From: Streptomyces sp. RKAG290
GTDB taxonomy: Bacteria > Actinomycetota > Actinomycetes > Streptomycetales > Streptomycetaceae
Length of the DNA stretch: 64,000 bases
NCBI RefSeq assembly: GCF_023701695.1
Contig: NZ_JAJOZC010000001.1
Location: 4,773,894-4,837,893, forward strand
Direction: 5' to 3'
Positions 34,377 through 43,002 of this stretch are shown in pieces; the stretch's first letter is position 1, and every line of letters begins with the position of its first letter. A model generated the notes under the pieces. The model saw nothing but the letters and a program-made list of their open reading frames with translations. It searched no databases and was not told where the DNA came from. The position numbers were made by a program, and so were the translations under genes.

Positions 34377-35127
34377 CCGCATCTTCATGCGCCTGAACGC
34401 TTACTGCTCATCATCGTAGTCGATATCCTACGATGGTGATCCTTCTCTATCGACTTCAGAAGGCCGAAACCTTTCTGGATCGACAAACGCGAACTGAGAG
34501 AATAGGCGTTGAGCAATACGTCGTGATCGCGTGGGGTGCGCCTCGGACACATTTCCGGGCTGGTGGATGGTGTGGCAACAAGTCGCCGACGGGTATGGCG
34601 TGACATGAACAGCAACTTCATCGCGCATCGCCAGTTCCCGCTGCCGCGGCGTTGAATCGGTCGGCGGGATAGCGAACGCGACGATGTACGCGTGTGATGC
34701 CATCCGCCGCGCAGTAGGCGGCGAACGGGGCCACGGGAAGACGAAGGTGGCCAGCTCCAGGGTGTGCCGGAGGAATGCCACCCTATGCACCCGCACAGAG
34801 CACGGCCGCGATCGCGATCCCGGCGAACACCTTCCCGAGCCGCTCGTCCGCCGTCCCTCGCGCACGTTGGGCGCCGAACAGGAGCGCCCCGCATCCTGCG
34901 CCGGCCTACTCCCACCGACTGCGCCCCGCCCGCTCGGCGGCCCCGCCGGAACACCGGTGTGGATGATTCATCCTTCCCGCGTCGCAAGAATGGACGAAAC
35001 GTACACTTCAGGCTTGCCGCCCCTCCGCCTAGCGTCGTCAGCGGACCCGTATGAGTACTTCCGTGCCGTTGCGGGCGATCCGGCACACTCGGAGCAGCGC
35101 GTAATCGAAGGAAAGGCCACCCACCAC
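34377..35127. other. Low-GC gene debris and ureohydrolase upstream region
   Basis: 751 bp without a convincing gene. 34377-34680 is AT-richer and keeps no long frame. At about 34795-34915 the minus strand reads a short hydrophobic stretch (GALLFGAQRARG..AGIAIAAVLCAGA, then stop) that resembles the end of a small membrane protein, probably a remnant. From 34961 the sequence returns to core-like composition with the second conserved operator. Confidence 0.5.
34961..35012. promoter_or_regulatory. Conserved inverted-repeat operator, copy 2 (ureohydrolase operon)
   Basis: GGATGATTCATCC (34961-34973) is a near-perfect palindrome; 18 bp later come GGACGAA (34992-34998) and ACGTACACTTCAG. Spacing and flank match copy 1 beside pucR. 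It lies 116 bp before the ureohydrolase ATG. Confidence 0.7.
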
Positions 35128-36096
35128 ATGAGCAGCAACGCAACGCCGCGCGGACCCGTCGACTCCTCCCGCGTTCCGCGGTACGCCGGGCCGGCGACGT
35201 TCGCCCGGCTGCCCCGGCTCGACGAGGTCGGCACCGCTGATGTCGCCGTGGTCGGCGTGCCCTTCGACAGCGGGGTCTCCTACCGGCCCGGCGCCCGGTT
35301 CGGCGGGAACGCGATCCGGGAGGCCTCGCGGCTGCTCAGGCCGTACAACCCGGCACAGGACGCCTCGCCGTTCGCCCTGGCGCAGGTCGCCGACGCCGGA
35401 GACATAGCGGCCAACCCCTTCAACATCAACGAGGCCGTCGAGACGATCGAGGCCGCGGCCGACGATCTGCTCGGCACCGGCGCCCGCCTGATGACGCTCG
35501 GCGGCGACCACACCATCGCCCTGCCGCTGCTGCGCTCCGTCGCCAAGAAGCACGGCCCTGTCGCCCTGCTCCACTTCGACGCGCACCTCGACACCTGGGA
35601 CACCTACTTCGGCGCCGAGTACACCCACGGCACGCCGTTCCGGCGGGCCGTCGAGGAGGGCATCCTCGACACCTCCGCGCTCTCCCACGTCGGCACCCGC
35701 GGCCCGCTGTACGGCAAGCAGGACCTCACCGACGACGCCAAGATGGGCTTCGGGATCGTGACCTCCGCCGACGTCATGCGACGCGGCGTGGACGAGGTCG
35801 CCGACCAGCTGAGGCAGCGCATCGGCGACCGGCCGCTCTACATCTCCATCGACATCGACGTCCTCGACCCGGCGCACGCCCCCGGCACCGGCACCCCGGA
35901 GGCCGGCGGTCTCACCTCCCGTGAGCTGCTCGAGATCCTCCGCGGGCTGTCCTCCTGCAACCTGGTCTCCGCCGACCTGGTCGAGGTCGCCCCGGCGTAC
36001 GACCACGCGGAGATCACCTCCGTCGCCGCCTCGCACACCGCGTACGAGCTGACGACGATCATGACCCGCCAGATTGCGGAGGCAGCGCAGAAGTGA
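35128..36096 (+). CDS. speB: Ureohydrolase (agmatinase/guanidino-acid hydrolase)
   Basis: 322 residues, arginase superfamily, releasing urea from a guanidino compound. The binuclear Mn site residues are visible: GGDHT, LHFDAHLDTWD and SIDIDVLDPAHAPGTGTPE. ATG 35128 (MSSNATPRGPVDSSR) follows AAGGAAAGG; a longer open frame upstream lacks homology and crosses the operator. GTG of the next gene overlaps its TGA, so they form a tight operon. Substrate could be agmatine, 4-guanidinobutyrate or 3-guanidinopropionate; sequence inspection cannot decide. Confidence 0.93.
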   Translation: MSSNATPRGPVDSSRVPRYAGPATFARLPRLDEVGTADVAVVGVPFDSGVSYRPGARFGGNAIREASRLLRPYNPAQDASPFALAQVADAGDIAANPFNINEAVETIEAAADDLLGTGARLMTLGGDHTIALPLLRSVAKKHGPVALLHFDAHLDTWDTYFGAEYTHGTPFRRAVEEGILDTSALSHVGTRGPLYGKQDLTDDAKMGFGIVTSADVMRRGVDEVADQLRQRIGDRPLYISIDIDVLDPAHAPGTGTPEAGGLTSRELLEILRGLSSCNLVSADLVEVAPAYDHAEITSVAASHTAYELTTIMTRQIAEAAQK

Positions 36097-37778
36097 GCCA
36101 CGACCACCACGACGAGCGGCCCGAGCTCACCCCCGAGCAGATCGCCGCCGCACTGAACCCCCCGCCCGGGCGCAACGGCGGCGACCTCGTCGTCGAGACG
36201 CTTCAGGGACTCGGCGCGACCACCGTCTTCGGGCTTCCCGGACAGCACGCGCTGGGCATGTTCGACGCGCTCCGCCGCTCGTCCCTCAGCTATGTCGGCC
36301 TGCGCGTCGAGAACAACGCGGGCTTCGCCGCCGACGCCTACGGGCGCATCACCGGCGAGGTCGCCCCGCTGCTGCTGTCCACCGGCCCCGGCGCGCTCAC
36401 CTCGCTCGCCGCGCTCCAGGAGGCGGCCGCCGCTTCCGCCCCCGTGCTGGCCATCTCCAGCCAGATCCCGACCGCGGGTCTGGGCGGCGGGCGCCACGGC
36501 TACCTGCACGAGCTGCGCGACCAGAAGGCGTCGTTCCGCGACGTCGTGAAGTCGGTCCACACGGTACGTACCGCCTCACAGGTCCCGTCCGCGATCGCCG
36601 CCGCCTGGGAGTCCGCGCTGACCGCCCCGCACGGCCCGGTCTGGATCGAGATCCCGCAGGACGTCCTGCTGGCCGAGACGACGCTGCCGGTCGTCACCGC
36701 GATGGACGCCACCCCGCGCGAACTGCACGCCCGCCCCGAACTCATCGCCGTGGCGGCCCACCTGCTGTCGAACGCCGAGCGACCGGCGATCATCGCGGGC
36801 GGCGGGGTCGTACGCTCCGACGCGTCCGGCAAGCTCCGCGCACTCGCCGAGCGGGTCGACGCCCCGGTCGTCACCACCTTCGGGGGCAAGGGCGCCTTCC
36901 CGTGGGAGCACCCGCTCTCGCTCCAGTCCTGGCTGGAGGACCGTCACACGACGGACTTCCTGGAGGACGCCGACGTGCTGCTGGTCGTCGGCTCCGGGCT
37001 CGGCGAACTCTCCTCGAACTACCACACCTTCGCCCCGCGCGGCCGGGTCGTGCAGATCGAGGCCGATGCCGGGAAGCTGGAGTCCAACCACCCGGCGCTC
37101 GGCATCCACGCCGACGCCCGCGACGCCCTGGCCGACCTCCTCGACGCGGTCACCCCCCGTGAGGACCCGACCGCCGCCGAGCGCGTCGCCACCGTGCTCG
37201 GCCGGGTGCGGGAGCGGATCGCCGCCCAGGAACTCACGCTGGAGCAGCACCTCGTCGCCGAGATCCGCGCGGCCCTGCCCGACACGTCCCCCAGCTTCTG
37301 GGACATGACGATCCTGGCCTACTGGGCCTGGTCAGCTTTCGACGCCCGCCACCCCAACACCATGCACTCGGCCCAGGGCGCGGGCGGCCTCGGCTACGGA
37401 TTCCCGGCGGCCATCGGTGCGGCGGCGGCCGACCGTACGAAGCCGGTCCTGGCGGTCTCCGGCGACGGCGGCGCGATGTACTCCCTCGCGGAACTCGCCA
37501 CCGCCCGCCAGTACGACCTCCCGGTCACCTGGCTGATCGTCGACGACGGCGGCTACGGCATCCTGCGCGAGTACATGACCGGCGCCTTCGGCGAGGCCAC
37601 CGGGACGGAGCTGTCCCGCCCCGACTTCGTCGCCCTCGCGGAGTCCTTCGGCGTCCCCGCGGTCCGTACGAGCCCCGAGACGCTCGCCGACGACCTGGCC
37701 AAGGCCTTCGCGCAGCCCGGTCCCTCGGTCGTCGTACTCCCGGCGCTCCTCAGGATGTTCGAGCCGACGCACCTGTAG
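36093..37778 (+). CDS. Thiamine-diphosphate-dependent enzyme (acetolactate-synthase-like)
   Basis: 561 residues with the three ThDP-enzyme domains. The N-terminal Pyr domain has the catalytic Glu in LRVENNAGFAADAYGR; the middle domain has VVGSGLGELSS; the C-terminal PP domain has SGDGGAMYSLAELATARQY. The metal-site NN of the usual GDG-X(24-27)-NN motif is DD here (LIVDDGGYGIL). Decarboxylase or carboligase of a 2-oxo acid. GTG 36093 overlaps the ureohydrolase stop (GTGA). Coupling to a ureohydrolase and PucR-type control suggests a role in carbon-skeleton processing of a guanidino or ureide compound; this is inference. Confidence 0.9.
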   Translation: MSHDHHDERPELTPEQIAAALNPPPGRNGGDLVVETLQGLGATTVFGLPGQHALGMFDALRRSSLSYVGLRVENNAGFAADAYGRITGEVAPLLLSTGPGALTSLAALQEAAAASAPVLAISSQIPTAGLGGGRHGYLHELRDQKASFRDVVKSVHTVRTASQVPSAIAAAWESALTAPHGPVWIEIPQDVLLAETTLPVVTAMDATPRELHARPELIAVAAHLLSNAERPAIIAGGGVVRSDASGKLRALAERVDAPVVTTFGGKGAFPWEHPLSLQSWLEDRHTTDFLEDADVLLVVGSGLGELSSNYHTFAPRGRVVQIEADAGKLESNHPALGIHADARDALADLLDAVTPREDPTAAERVATVLGRVRERIAAQELTLEQHLVAEIRAALPDTSPSFWDMTILAYWAWSAFDARHPNTMHSAQGAGGLGYGFPAAIGAAAADRTKPVLAVSGDGGAMYSLAELATARQYDLPVTWLIVDDGGYGILREYMTGAFGEATGTELSRPDFVALAESFGVPAVRTSPETLADDLAKAFAQPGPSVVVLPALLRMFEPTHL

Positions 37779-37780
37779 GA

Positions 37781-37837
37781 CCGCGCACCTCCGGTAGCAC
37801 CGCGCACATCCGGCCCGACGCACCTATGGGGCGTCGG
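37781..37837 (+). terminator. Short repeats and hairpin after ThDP enzyme gene
   Basis: ACCGCGCAC-n-TCCGG occurs twice (37781-37812), then CCGACGC (37815-37821) pairs with GCGTCGG (37831-37837). Likely terminator although no T-run follows. The remaining bases to 38074 hold no gene. Confidence 0.4.
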
Positions 37838-38074
37838 ACATCAGGGCCGGGCCCGCCTTCAGGACACCGTCCGGGCCGCCCCCGGGGCCGTCACCGCCCC
37901 GGGGCGAGCCGCGTGTTCCCGCGCGTCCCACGCCCCTCCCGGCTGACGGCGGTCCGGACGCCGGACGGATCGGACCGCCTGGCGCATACAACTTTCCGGC
38001 CGGCCACGAGTCATCTCTGACGGGTGTGCCGGGGGGCGCGCCCGCACGACCACTCAGGGGACGGCAACGCAACA

Positions 38075-39034
38075 ATGACTACATCCCACATATCCCGGCG
38101 CGCCCGCGGCGCGCTCTGCGCCGCACTGGCCACCGGCGTACTCCTGCCCGTGGCGCTCGGCGCGGCGCCCGCCGCGGCCGCGACGCCGACGACGAGCTGC
38201 ATCTCCGGCAAGGCCGGACTCGCCGCCAAGCTGTCGAAGGACATCACCGCCGCGCTCAAGGGCCGCAAGTCGACCACCGCGGTGACGCTCCACGACCGGA
38301 CCACCGACACAACGTGCACCCTGCGCTCCACGTCGAAGTACGACTCCGCCAGCGTCGTGAAGGCGACCGTGCTCGCCACGCTGCTCTGGGACAACACCAA
38401 GCACGACCGCTACCTCACGCAGCGCGAGATCGACCTCAGCACCGCGATGATCACCAAGTCCGACAACAACGCGACCACCAGCCTGTGGAAGCAGCTCGGC
38501 GCCACCAAGGTCCAGGCCTTCCTCAAGGCGGCCGGGATGACGCACACCGTGCCCGGGTCGGACGGCTACTGGGGACTGACGCAGATCACCGCCCAGGACG
38601 AGCAGCGGCTGCTGACCCTGCTCACCTCGAAGAACTCCGTACTCAGCGACAGCGCACGCTCCTACGAGCTCGGGCTGATGCGCAAGGTCGTCTCCTCGCA
38701 GCGCTGGGGAACGCCGGCCGGCGCACCGGCCGACGCCACCGTCCAGGTCAAGAACGGCTGGCTGCAGCGCGCCACCCACGGCTGGCGGGTGCACAGCATC
38801 GGGGCGTTCACCGGCAACGGCCACGACTACGTGCTCACCGTACTCACCCAGGACAACAAGACGATGAACGACGGCGTCAACACCATCCAGGCGGTGGCCC
38901 GGGCCGTGCACAAGGACCTGAACCCGCGGGTCCTCAGGGCGAGGACCTTCACCGTGCCCACCGCCCCGCAGGAGGCGGTCCCGCCGGTGCCCGAGGCGCC
39001 GGCCGGCCGGATGCTCACCGCGAAGCCGCGGTAG
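38075..39034 (+). CDS. Secreted class A beta-lactamase-like serine hydrolase
   Basis: 319 residues. A signal peptide at 1-34 (RRARGALCAALATGVLLPVALGAAPAAAA) leads to a beta-lactamase/transpeptidase fold with SVVK (Ser-x-x-Lys), SDN (in KSDNNAT) and KNG (in VQVKNGW, replacing the usual KTG/KSG). ATG 38075. The omega-loop Glu typical of true class A enzymes is not evident, so antibiotic hydrolysis should not be assumed; a DD-peptidase or esterase role is possible. A Pro/Ala-rich tail ends the protein. Confidence 0.85.
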   Translation: MTTSHISRRARGALCAALATGVLLPVALGAAPAAAATPTTSCISGKAGLAAKLSKDITAALKGRKSTTAVTLHDRTTDTTCTLRSTSKYDSASVVKATVLATLLWDNTKHDRYLTQREIDLSTAMITKSDNNATTSLWKQLGATKVQAFLKAAGMTHTVPGSDGYWGLTQITAQDEQRLLTLLTSKNSVLSDSARSYELGLMRKVVSSQRWGTPAGAPADATVQVKNGWLQRATHGWRVHSIGAFTGNGHDYVLTVLTQDNKTMNDGVNTIQAVARAVHKDLNPRVLRARTFTVPTAPQEAVPPVPEAPAGRMLTAKPR

Positions 39035-39045
39035 TCCCGAAAGGG

Positions 39046-39073
39046 CGCGGGCCGGATCATCCCCCGGCCCGCG
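39046..39073 (+). terminator. Terminator after serine hydrolase
   Basis: CGCGGGCCGG (39046-39055) pairs perfectly with CCGGCCCGCG (39064-39073) over an 8-nt loop. Confidence 0.6.
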
Positions 39074-39106
39074 TCCGGCCCGCTCCCCGATCCGCCCTGC
39101 TCCGGA

Positions 39107-39163
39107 GGAAGGACCTACGCCCTCCGTCCTGATCCGGGCGGAAGGACCTACGCCCAAGGTCCC
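39107..39163 (+). promoter_or_regulatory. Twin operator-like repeats upstream of ABC exporter
   Basis: GGAAGGACCTACGCCC occurs at 39107-39122 and 39140-39155, 33 bp apart. Each copy starts an inverted repeat (AGGAC..GTCCT in the first, GGACCT-N7-AGGTCC in the second). The second ends 81 bp before the exporter start. Likely a tandem binding site for a dimeric regulator; which one is unknown. Confidence 0.5.
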
Positions 39164-39243
39164 GTATTTGTTGCAGCGGGATGAAATCCGCAGCCTGCCG
39201 CGTTGGTGCCTTGCGGCAGAGCAGGTCGAACGGGAGGCATCGG

Positions 39244-42200
39244 GTGTCGGACGCAGGGGAGACAGGGAGCGCGCAGCAGCGGCCCAGCGGCTGGGCGCGG
39301 CGGCTGAGCGGTTACGCGTGGCGCTACCGGCGCAACGTGCTGCTGGCGCTCGGTTCGTCACTCGCCGGAATGGCGGTGATGGCCCTCGTCCCGCTGGTCA
39401 CCAAGGTGATCATCGACGACGTGGTCGGCAACCACACCCGTTCCCTGGCCGTGTGGACCGGGCTGCTGGTGGCGGCCGCGGCCCTCGTGTACGTCTCGAC
39501 GTTCATCCGCCGCTACTACGGCGGCCGGCTCGCCCTCGACGTGCAGCACGACCTGCGGACCGAGATCTACGGGACGATCACCCGCCTCGACGGGAAGCGG
39601 CAGGACGAGCTGTCCACCGGACAGGTCGTCGGGCGCGCCACCAGCGACCTGCAGCTGATCCAGGGGCTCCTGTTCATGCTCCCGATGACCATCGGGAACA
39701 TCCTGCTCTTCCTGCTCTCCCTGGTGATCATGGCGTGGCTCTCGCCGCTGCTGACCCTCGTCGCCGTCGCCGTGGCCCCCGCCCTCTGGTTCATCGCCCG
39801 CCGCTCCCGCACCCGGCTCTTCCCGGCGACCTGGTACGCCCAGTCGCAGGCAGCCGCCGTCGCCGGAGTCGTCGACGGGGCCGTCTCCGGGGTCCGGGTG
39901 GTCAAGGGGTTCGGGCAGGAGGACCAGGAGACAGGCAAGCTGCGCGAGGTCGGCCGCAGGCTCTTCGCCGGGCGGCTGCGCACCATCCGGCTGAACTCCC
40001 GTTACACCCCGGCCCTGCAGGCCGTGCCCGCGCTCGGCCAGGTCGCGATGCTGGCCCTGGGCGGCTGGCTCGCCACCCGCGGCGAGATCACGCTCGGCAC
40101 GTTCGTGGCGTTCTCCACCTATCTCGCCCAGCTGGTCGGCCCGGTCCGGATGCTCGCCATGGTCCTCACCGTGGGACAGCAGGCCCGCGCCGGTGTGGAG
40201 CGCGTACTGGAACTGATCGACACCGAACCTTCCATGCAGGACGGCACCAAGCAGCTCCCCGCCGACGCCCCGGCCAGCGTCGAGTTCGACGACGTCCGGT
40301 TCGGTTACGACGAGGACCGCCCCGTCCTCGACGGGTTCTCGCTGACCATCGAGCCCGGCGAGACCGTGGCCGTCGTCGGCGCGTCCGGCAGCGGCAAGTC
40401 CACCGTCTCACTGCTGCTGCCGCGGTTCTACGACGTGACGCACGGCGCCGTCCTGGTCGGCGGACACGACGTCCGCGAGCTGACCCTCGGCTCGCTGCGC
40501 GCGGCCATCGGCCTCGTGCCGGAGGACAGCTTCCTGTTCTCCGACTCCATCCGCGCCAACATCGCCTACGGGGTCCCGGACGCCACCGACGAACAGATCG
40601 AGCAGGCCGCCCGCGCCTCCCAGGCGCACCGGTTCATCGCCGAGCTGCCGCACGGTTACGACACCGAGGTCGGCGAGCACGGACTCTCCCTCTCCGGCGG
40701 CCAGCGCCAGCGCGTCGCGCTCGCCCGCGCCATCCTCACCGACCCCCGGCTCCTCCTCCTGGACGACGCCACCTCCGCCGTCGACGCCCGCGTCGAGCAC
40801 GAGATCCACGACGCGCTGCGGCAGGTGATGGCGGGCCGGACGACGCTGCTCATCGCCCACCGCCGCTCCACCCTCAACCTCGCCGACCGGATCGCCGTCC
40901 TGGAGGACGGCCGGCTCGCCGACATCGGTACGCACGAGGAGCTGGAGCGCCGCTCGGCGCTCTACCGGCGCCTGCTCACCGACCCGGACGAGCTCGGCGG
41001 CACCTCGCCCGGCCACCAGCCGGTCGGCGCCGCGACCGACCCCGCGGACGACCGTGCGCTCCAGGAGGAGCTGGACGCCGAATTCGACGCCGAGCGCGGC
41101 ATCACCCCCGAGCTGTGGGTCCGCAAGGAGGAGGCCCGCGAGACCGACGCGGCCGGCATGCCCGCCACCGCCGAGCTCCTCGCCCAGGTCGACGCCCTGC
41201 CCCCGGCTACCGACACCCCGGACATCGACGAGGCCCGCGCCGTCCACGCCGAGGAGTCCTACGGGCTGCGCCGGCTGCTGCGCGGCTTCGGACTGCCGCT
41301 GCTGGTGAGCCTCGCGCTGGTGGCCGTGGACGCCGGAGCGGGACTGCTCCTTCCGGTGCTGATCAGGAACGGCATCGACGAGGGCGTCACCCAGCTGGCA
41401 CTCGGCGCGGTCTGGACGGCCTCCGCCCTCGGCCTCGTCGTCGTGCTCGTGCAGTGGGCGGCCCAGGTCGGTGAGACCCGGATGACGGGCCGTACCGGTG
41501 AGCGGGTGCTCTACTCCCTGCGGCTGAAGATCTTCGCGCAGCTCCAGCGCCTCGGCCTGGACTACTACGAGCGCGAGCTGACCGGCCGGATCATGACCCG
41601 GATGACGACGGACGTGGACGCGCTGTCCACGTTCCTGCAGACCGGGCTGGTCACGGCCTTCGTCTCCGTCGTCACCTTCTTCGGCATCATGGTCGCGCTG
41701 CTGGTCCTGGACGTCGAGCTGGCGCTGGTCGTCTTCGCGACGCTGCCCGTGCTGGTCATCGGCACGTTCTTCTTCCGCCGCAAGAGCGTCAAGGCGTACG
41801 AGCTGGCCCGTGAGCGCATCAGCGCCGTCAACGCCGACCTACAGGAGTCCGTCTCCGGGCTCCGGATCGTGCAGGCCTTCGGGCGCGAGCAGGACGGCGC
41901 CGACCGCTTCGCCGCCCGCAGCGACTACTACCGCGAGGCCCGCGTCCGCGGCCAGTGGCTGATCTCGGTGTACTTCCCGTTCGTGCAGCTGCTCTCCGCG
42001 GTGGCCGCCGCGGCCGTGCTGATCGTCGGCGCGGGCCGGGTCGACAACGGCACGCTCACCACGGGTGCGCTCGTCGCCTACCTGCTCTACATCGACCTGT
42101 TCTTCGCACCGGTGCAGCAGCTCTCCCAGGTCTTCGACGGCTACCAGCAGGCCACGGTCTCGCTCGGCCGGATCCAGGAGCTCCTCCAGGAACCGGCCTC

Positions 42201-42987
42201 CACCGCCGACCAGGACGAACCGCTGGACGTGCTGTCCCTGCGCGGCGAGATCGCGTTCGAGGACGTGTCCTTCGCATACGGCGGCGAGGAGGCCGCCCTC
42301 ACCGGCATCGACCTGCACATCCCGGCAGGTCAGACGGTCGCCTTCGTCGGCGAGACCGGCGCGGGCAAGTCGACCCTCGTCAAGCTGGTCGCCCGGTTCT
42401 ACGACCCGACGGGCGGCCGGGTCACCGCGGACGGCACCGATCTGCGCAGCCTCGGCCTCACCGCGTACCGGCACCGGCTCGGAGTCGTACCGCAGGAGGC
42501 GTACCTCTTCGCCGGGACGGTGCGCGACGCCATCGCGTACGGGCGGCCGGCGGCCACCGACGCCGAGGTGGAGGCGGCGTCCCGCGCGGTCGGCGCGCAC
42601 GACATGATCGCCACCCTCGAAGGCGGGTACCTGCACGAGGTCGCCGAGCGGGGCCGCAATCTCTCCGCCGGCCAGCGCCAGCTGATCGCGCTCGCCCGCG
42701 CCGAACTCGTCGACCCGGACATCCTGCTCCTGGACGAGGCCACCGCGTCCCTCGACCTGGCCAGCGAGGCCCTGGTCAACCAGGCGACGGACCGCCTGGC
42801 CGGCCGCCGCACCACGCTGGTCGTCGCCCACCGGCTGACCACCGCCGCCCGCGCCGACCGGGTCGTGGTGATGGACCACGGCCGGGTCGTCGAGGACGGC
42901 ACGCACGACGAACTCCTCGCCCTGGACGGGCAGTACGCCGTGCTGTGGCGCACCTTCATCGGGGAGGACGAGCCCGCGGGGGTGTGA
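39244..42987 (+). CDS. Fused heterodimer-type ABC multidrug/lipid exporter
   Basis: 1247 residues: TMD1 (about 25-310), NBD1 (about 345-590), a charged linker, TMD2 (about 680-965), NBD2 (about 1000-1240). NBD1 has Walker A GASGSGKST, signature LSGGQRQ and Walker B LLLLDDATSAVDA, with Asp instead of the catalytic Glu. NBD2 has GETGAGKST, LSAGQRQ and the normal ILLLDEATASLD. Thus one ATP site is degenerate and one is catalytic, as in BmrCD or TM287/288, but here in a single chain. GTG 39244 follows GGGAGG at 39232-39237; earlier in-frame residues are not exporter-like. Substrate unknown. Confidence 0.93.
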   Translation: MSDAGETGSAQQRPSGWARRLSGYAWRYRRNVLLALGSSLAGMAVMALVPLVTKVIIDDVVGNHTRSLAVWTGLLVAAAALVYVSTFIRRYYGGRLALDVQHDLRTEIYGTITRLDGKRQDELSTGQVVGRATSDLQLIQGLLFMLPMTIGNILLFLLSLVIMAWLSPLLTLVAVAVAPALWFIARRSRTRLFPATWYAQSQAAAVAGVVDGAVSGVRVVKGFGQEDQETGKLREVGRRLFAGRLRTIRLNSRYTPALQAVPALGQVAMLALGGWLATRGEITLGTFVAFSTYLAQLVGPVRMLAMVLTVGQQARAGVERVLELIDTEPSMQDGTKQLPADAPASVEFDDVRFGYDEDRPVLDGFSLTIEPGETVAVVGASGSGKSTVSLLLPRFYDVTHGAVLVGGHDVRELTLGSLRAAIGLVPEDSFLFSDSIRANIAYGVPDATDEQIEQAARASQAHRFIAELPHGYDTEVGEHGLSLSGGQRQRVALARAILTDPRLLLLDDATSAVDARVEHEIHDALRQVMAGRTTLLIAHRRSTLNLADRIAVLEDGRLADIGTHEELERRSALYRRLLTDPDELGGTSPGHQPVGAATDPADDRALQEELDAEFDAERGITPELWVRKEEARETDAAGMPATAELLAQVDALPPATDTPDIDEARAVHAEESYGLRRLLRGFGLPLLVSLALVAVDAGAGLLLPVLIRNGIDEGVTQLALGAVWTASALGLVVVLVQWAAQVGETRMTGRTGERVLYSLRLKIFAQLQRLGLDYYERELTGRIMTRMTTDVDALSTFLQTGLVTAFVSVVTFFGIMVALLVLDVELALVVFATLPVLVIGTFFFRRKSVKAYELARERISAVNADLQESVSGLRIVQAFGREQDGADRFAARSDYYREARVRGQWLISVYFPFVQLLSAVAAAAVLIVGAGRVDNGTLTTGALVAYLLYIDLFFAPVQQLSQVFDGYQQATVSLGRIQELLQEPASTADQDEPLDVLSLRGEIAFEDVSFAYGGEEAALTGIDLHIPAGQTVAFVGETGAGKSTLVKLVARFYDPTGGRVTADGTDLRSLGLTAYRHRLGVVPQEAYLFAGTVRDAIAYGRPAATDAEVEAASRAVGAHDMIATLEGGYLHEVAERGRNLSAGQRQLIALARAELVDPDILLLDEATASLDLASEALVNQATDRLAGRRTTLVVAHRLTTAARADRVVVMDHGRVVEDGTHDELLALDGQYAVLWRTFIGEDEPAGV

Positions 42988-43002
42988 GAGAGGCGGGACC
43001 GG

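Noticed and set aside
34428..34865. 145-residue minus-strand frame
   Set aside because: Composition is random-like and it overlaps the hydrophobic remnant in another frame.
29944..34960. Integrative element or prophage
   Set aside because: No integrase, transposase, replication or conjugation gene and no flanking attachment repeat could be found, even though a tRNA gene is in the window far away.
34684..35127. 148-residue N-terminal extension of the ureohydrolase frame
   Set aside because: It is Arg/Pro-rich, crosses the conserved operator and has no ureohydrolase-like sequence; ATG 35128 gives the normal length.
38075..39034. Antibiotic resistance beta-lactamase
   Set aside because: KNG motif and lack of a clear omega-loop Glu make resistance an unsafe label.
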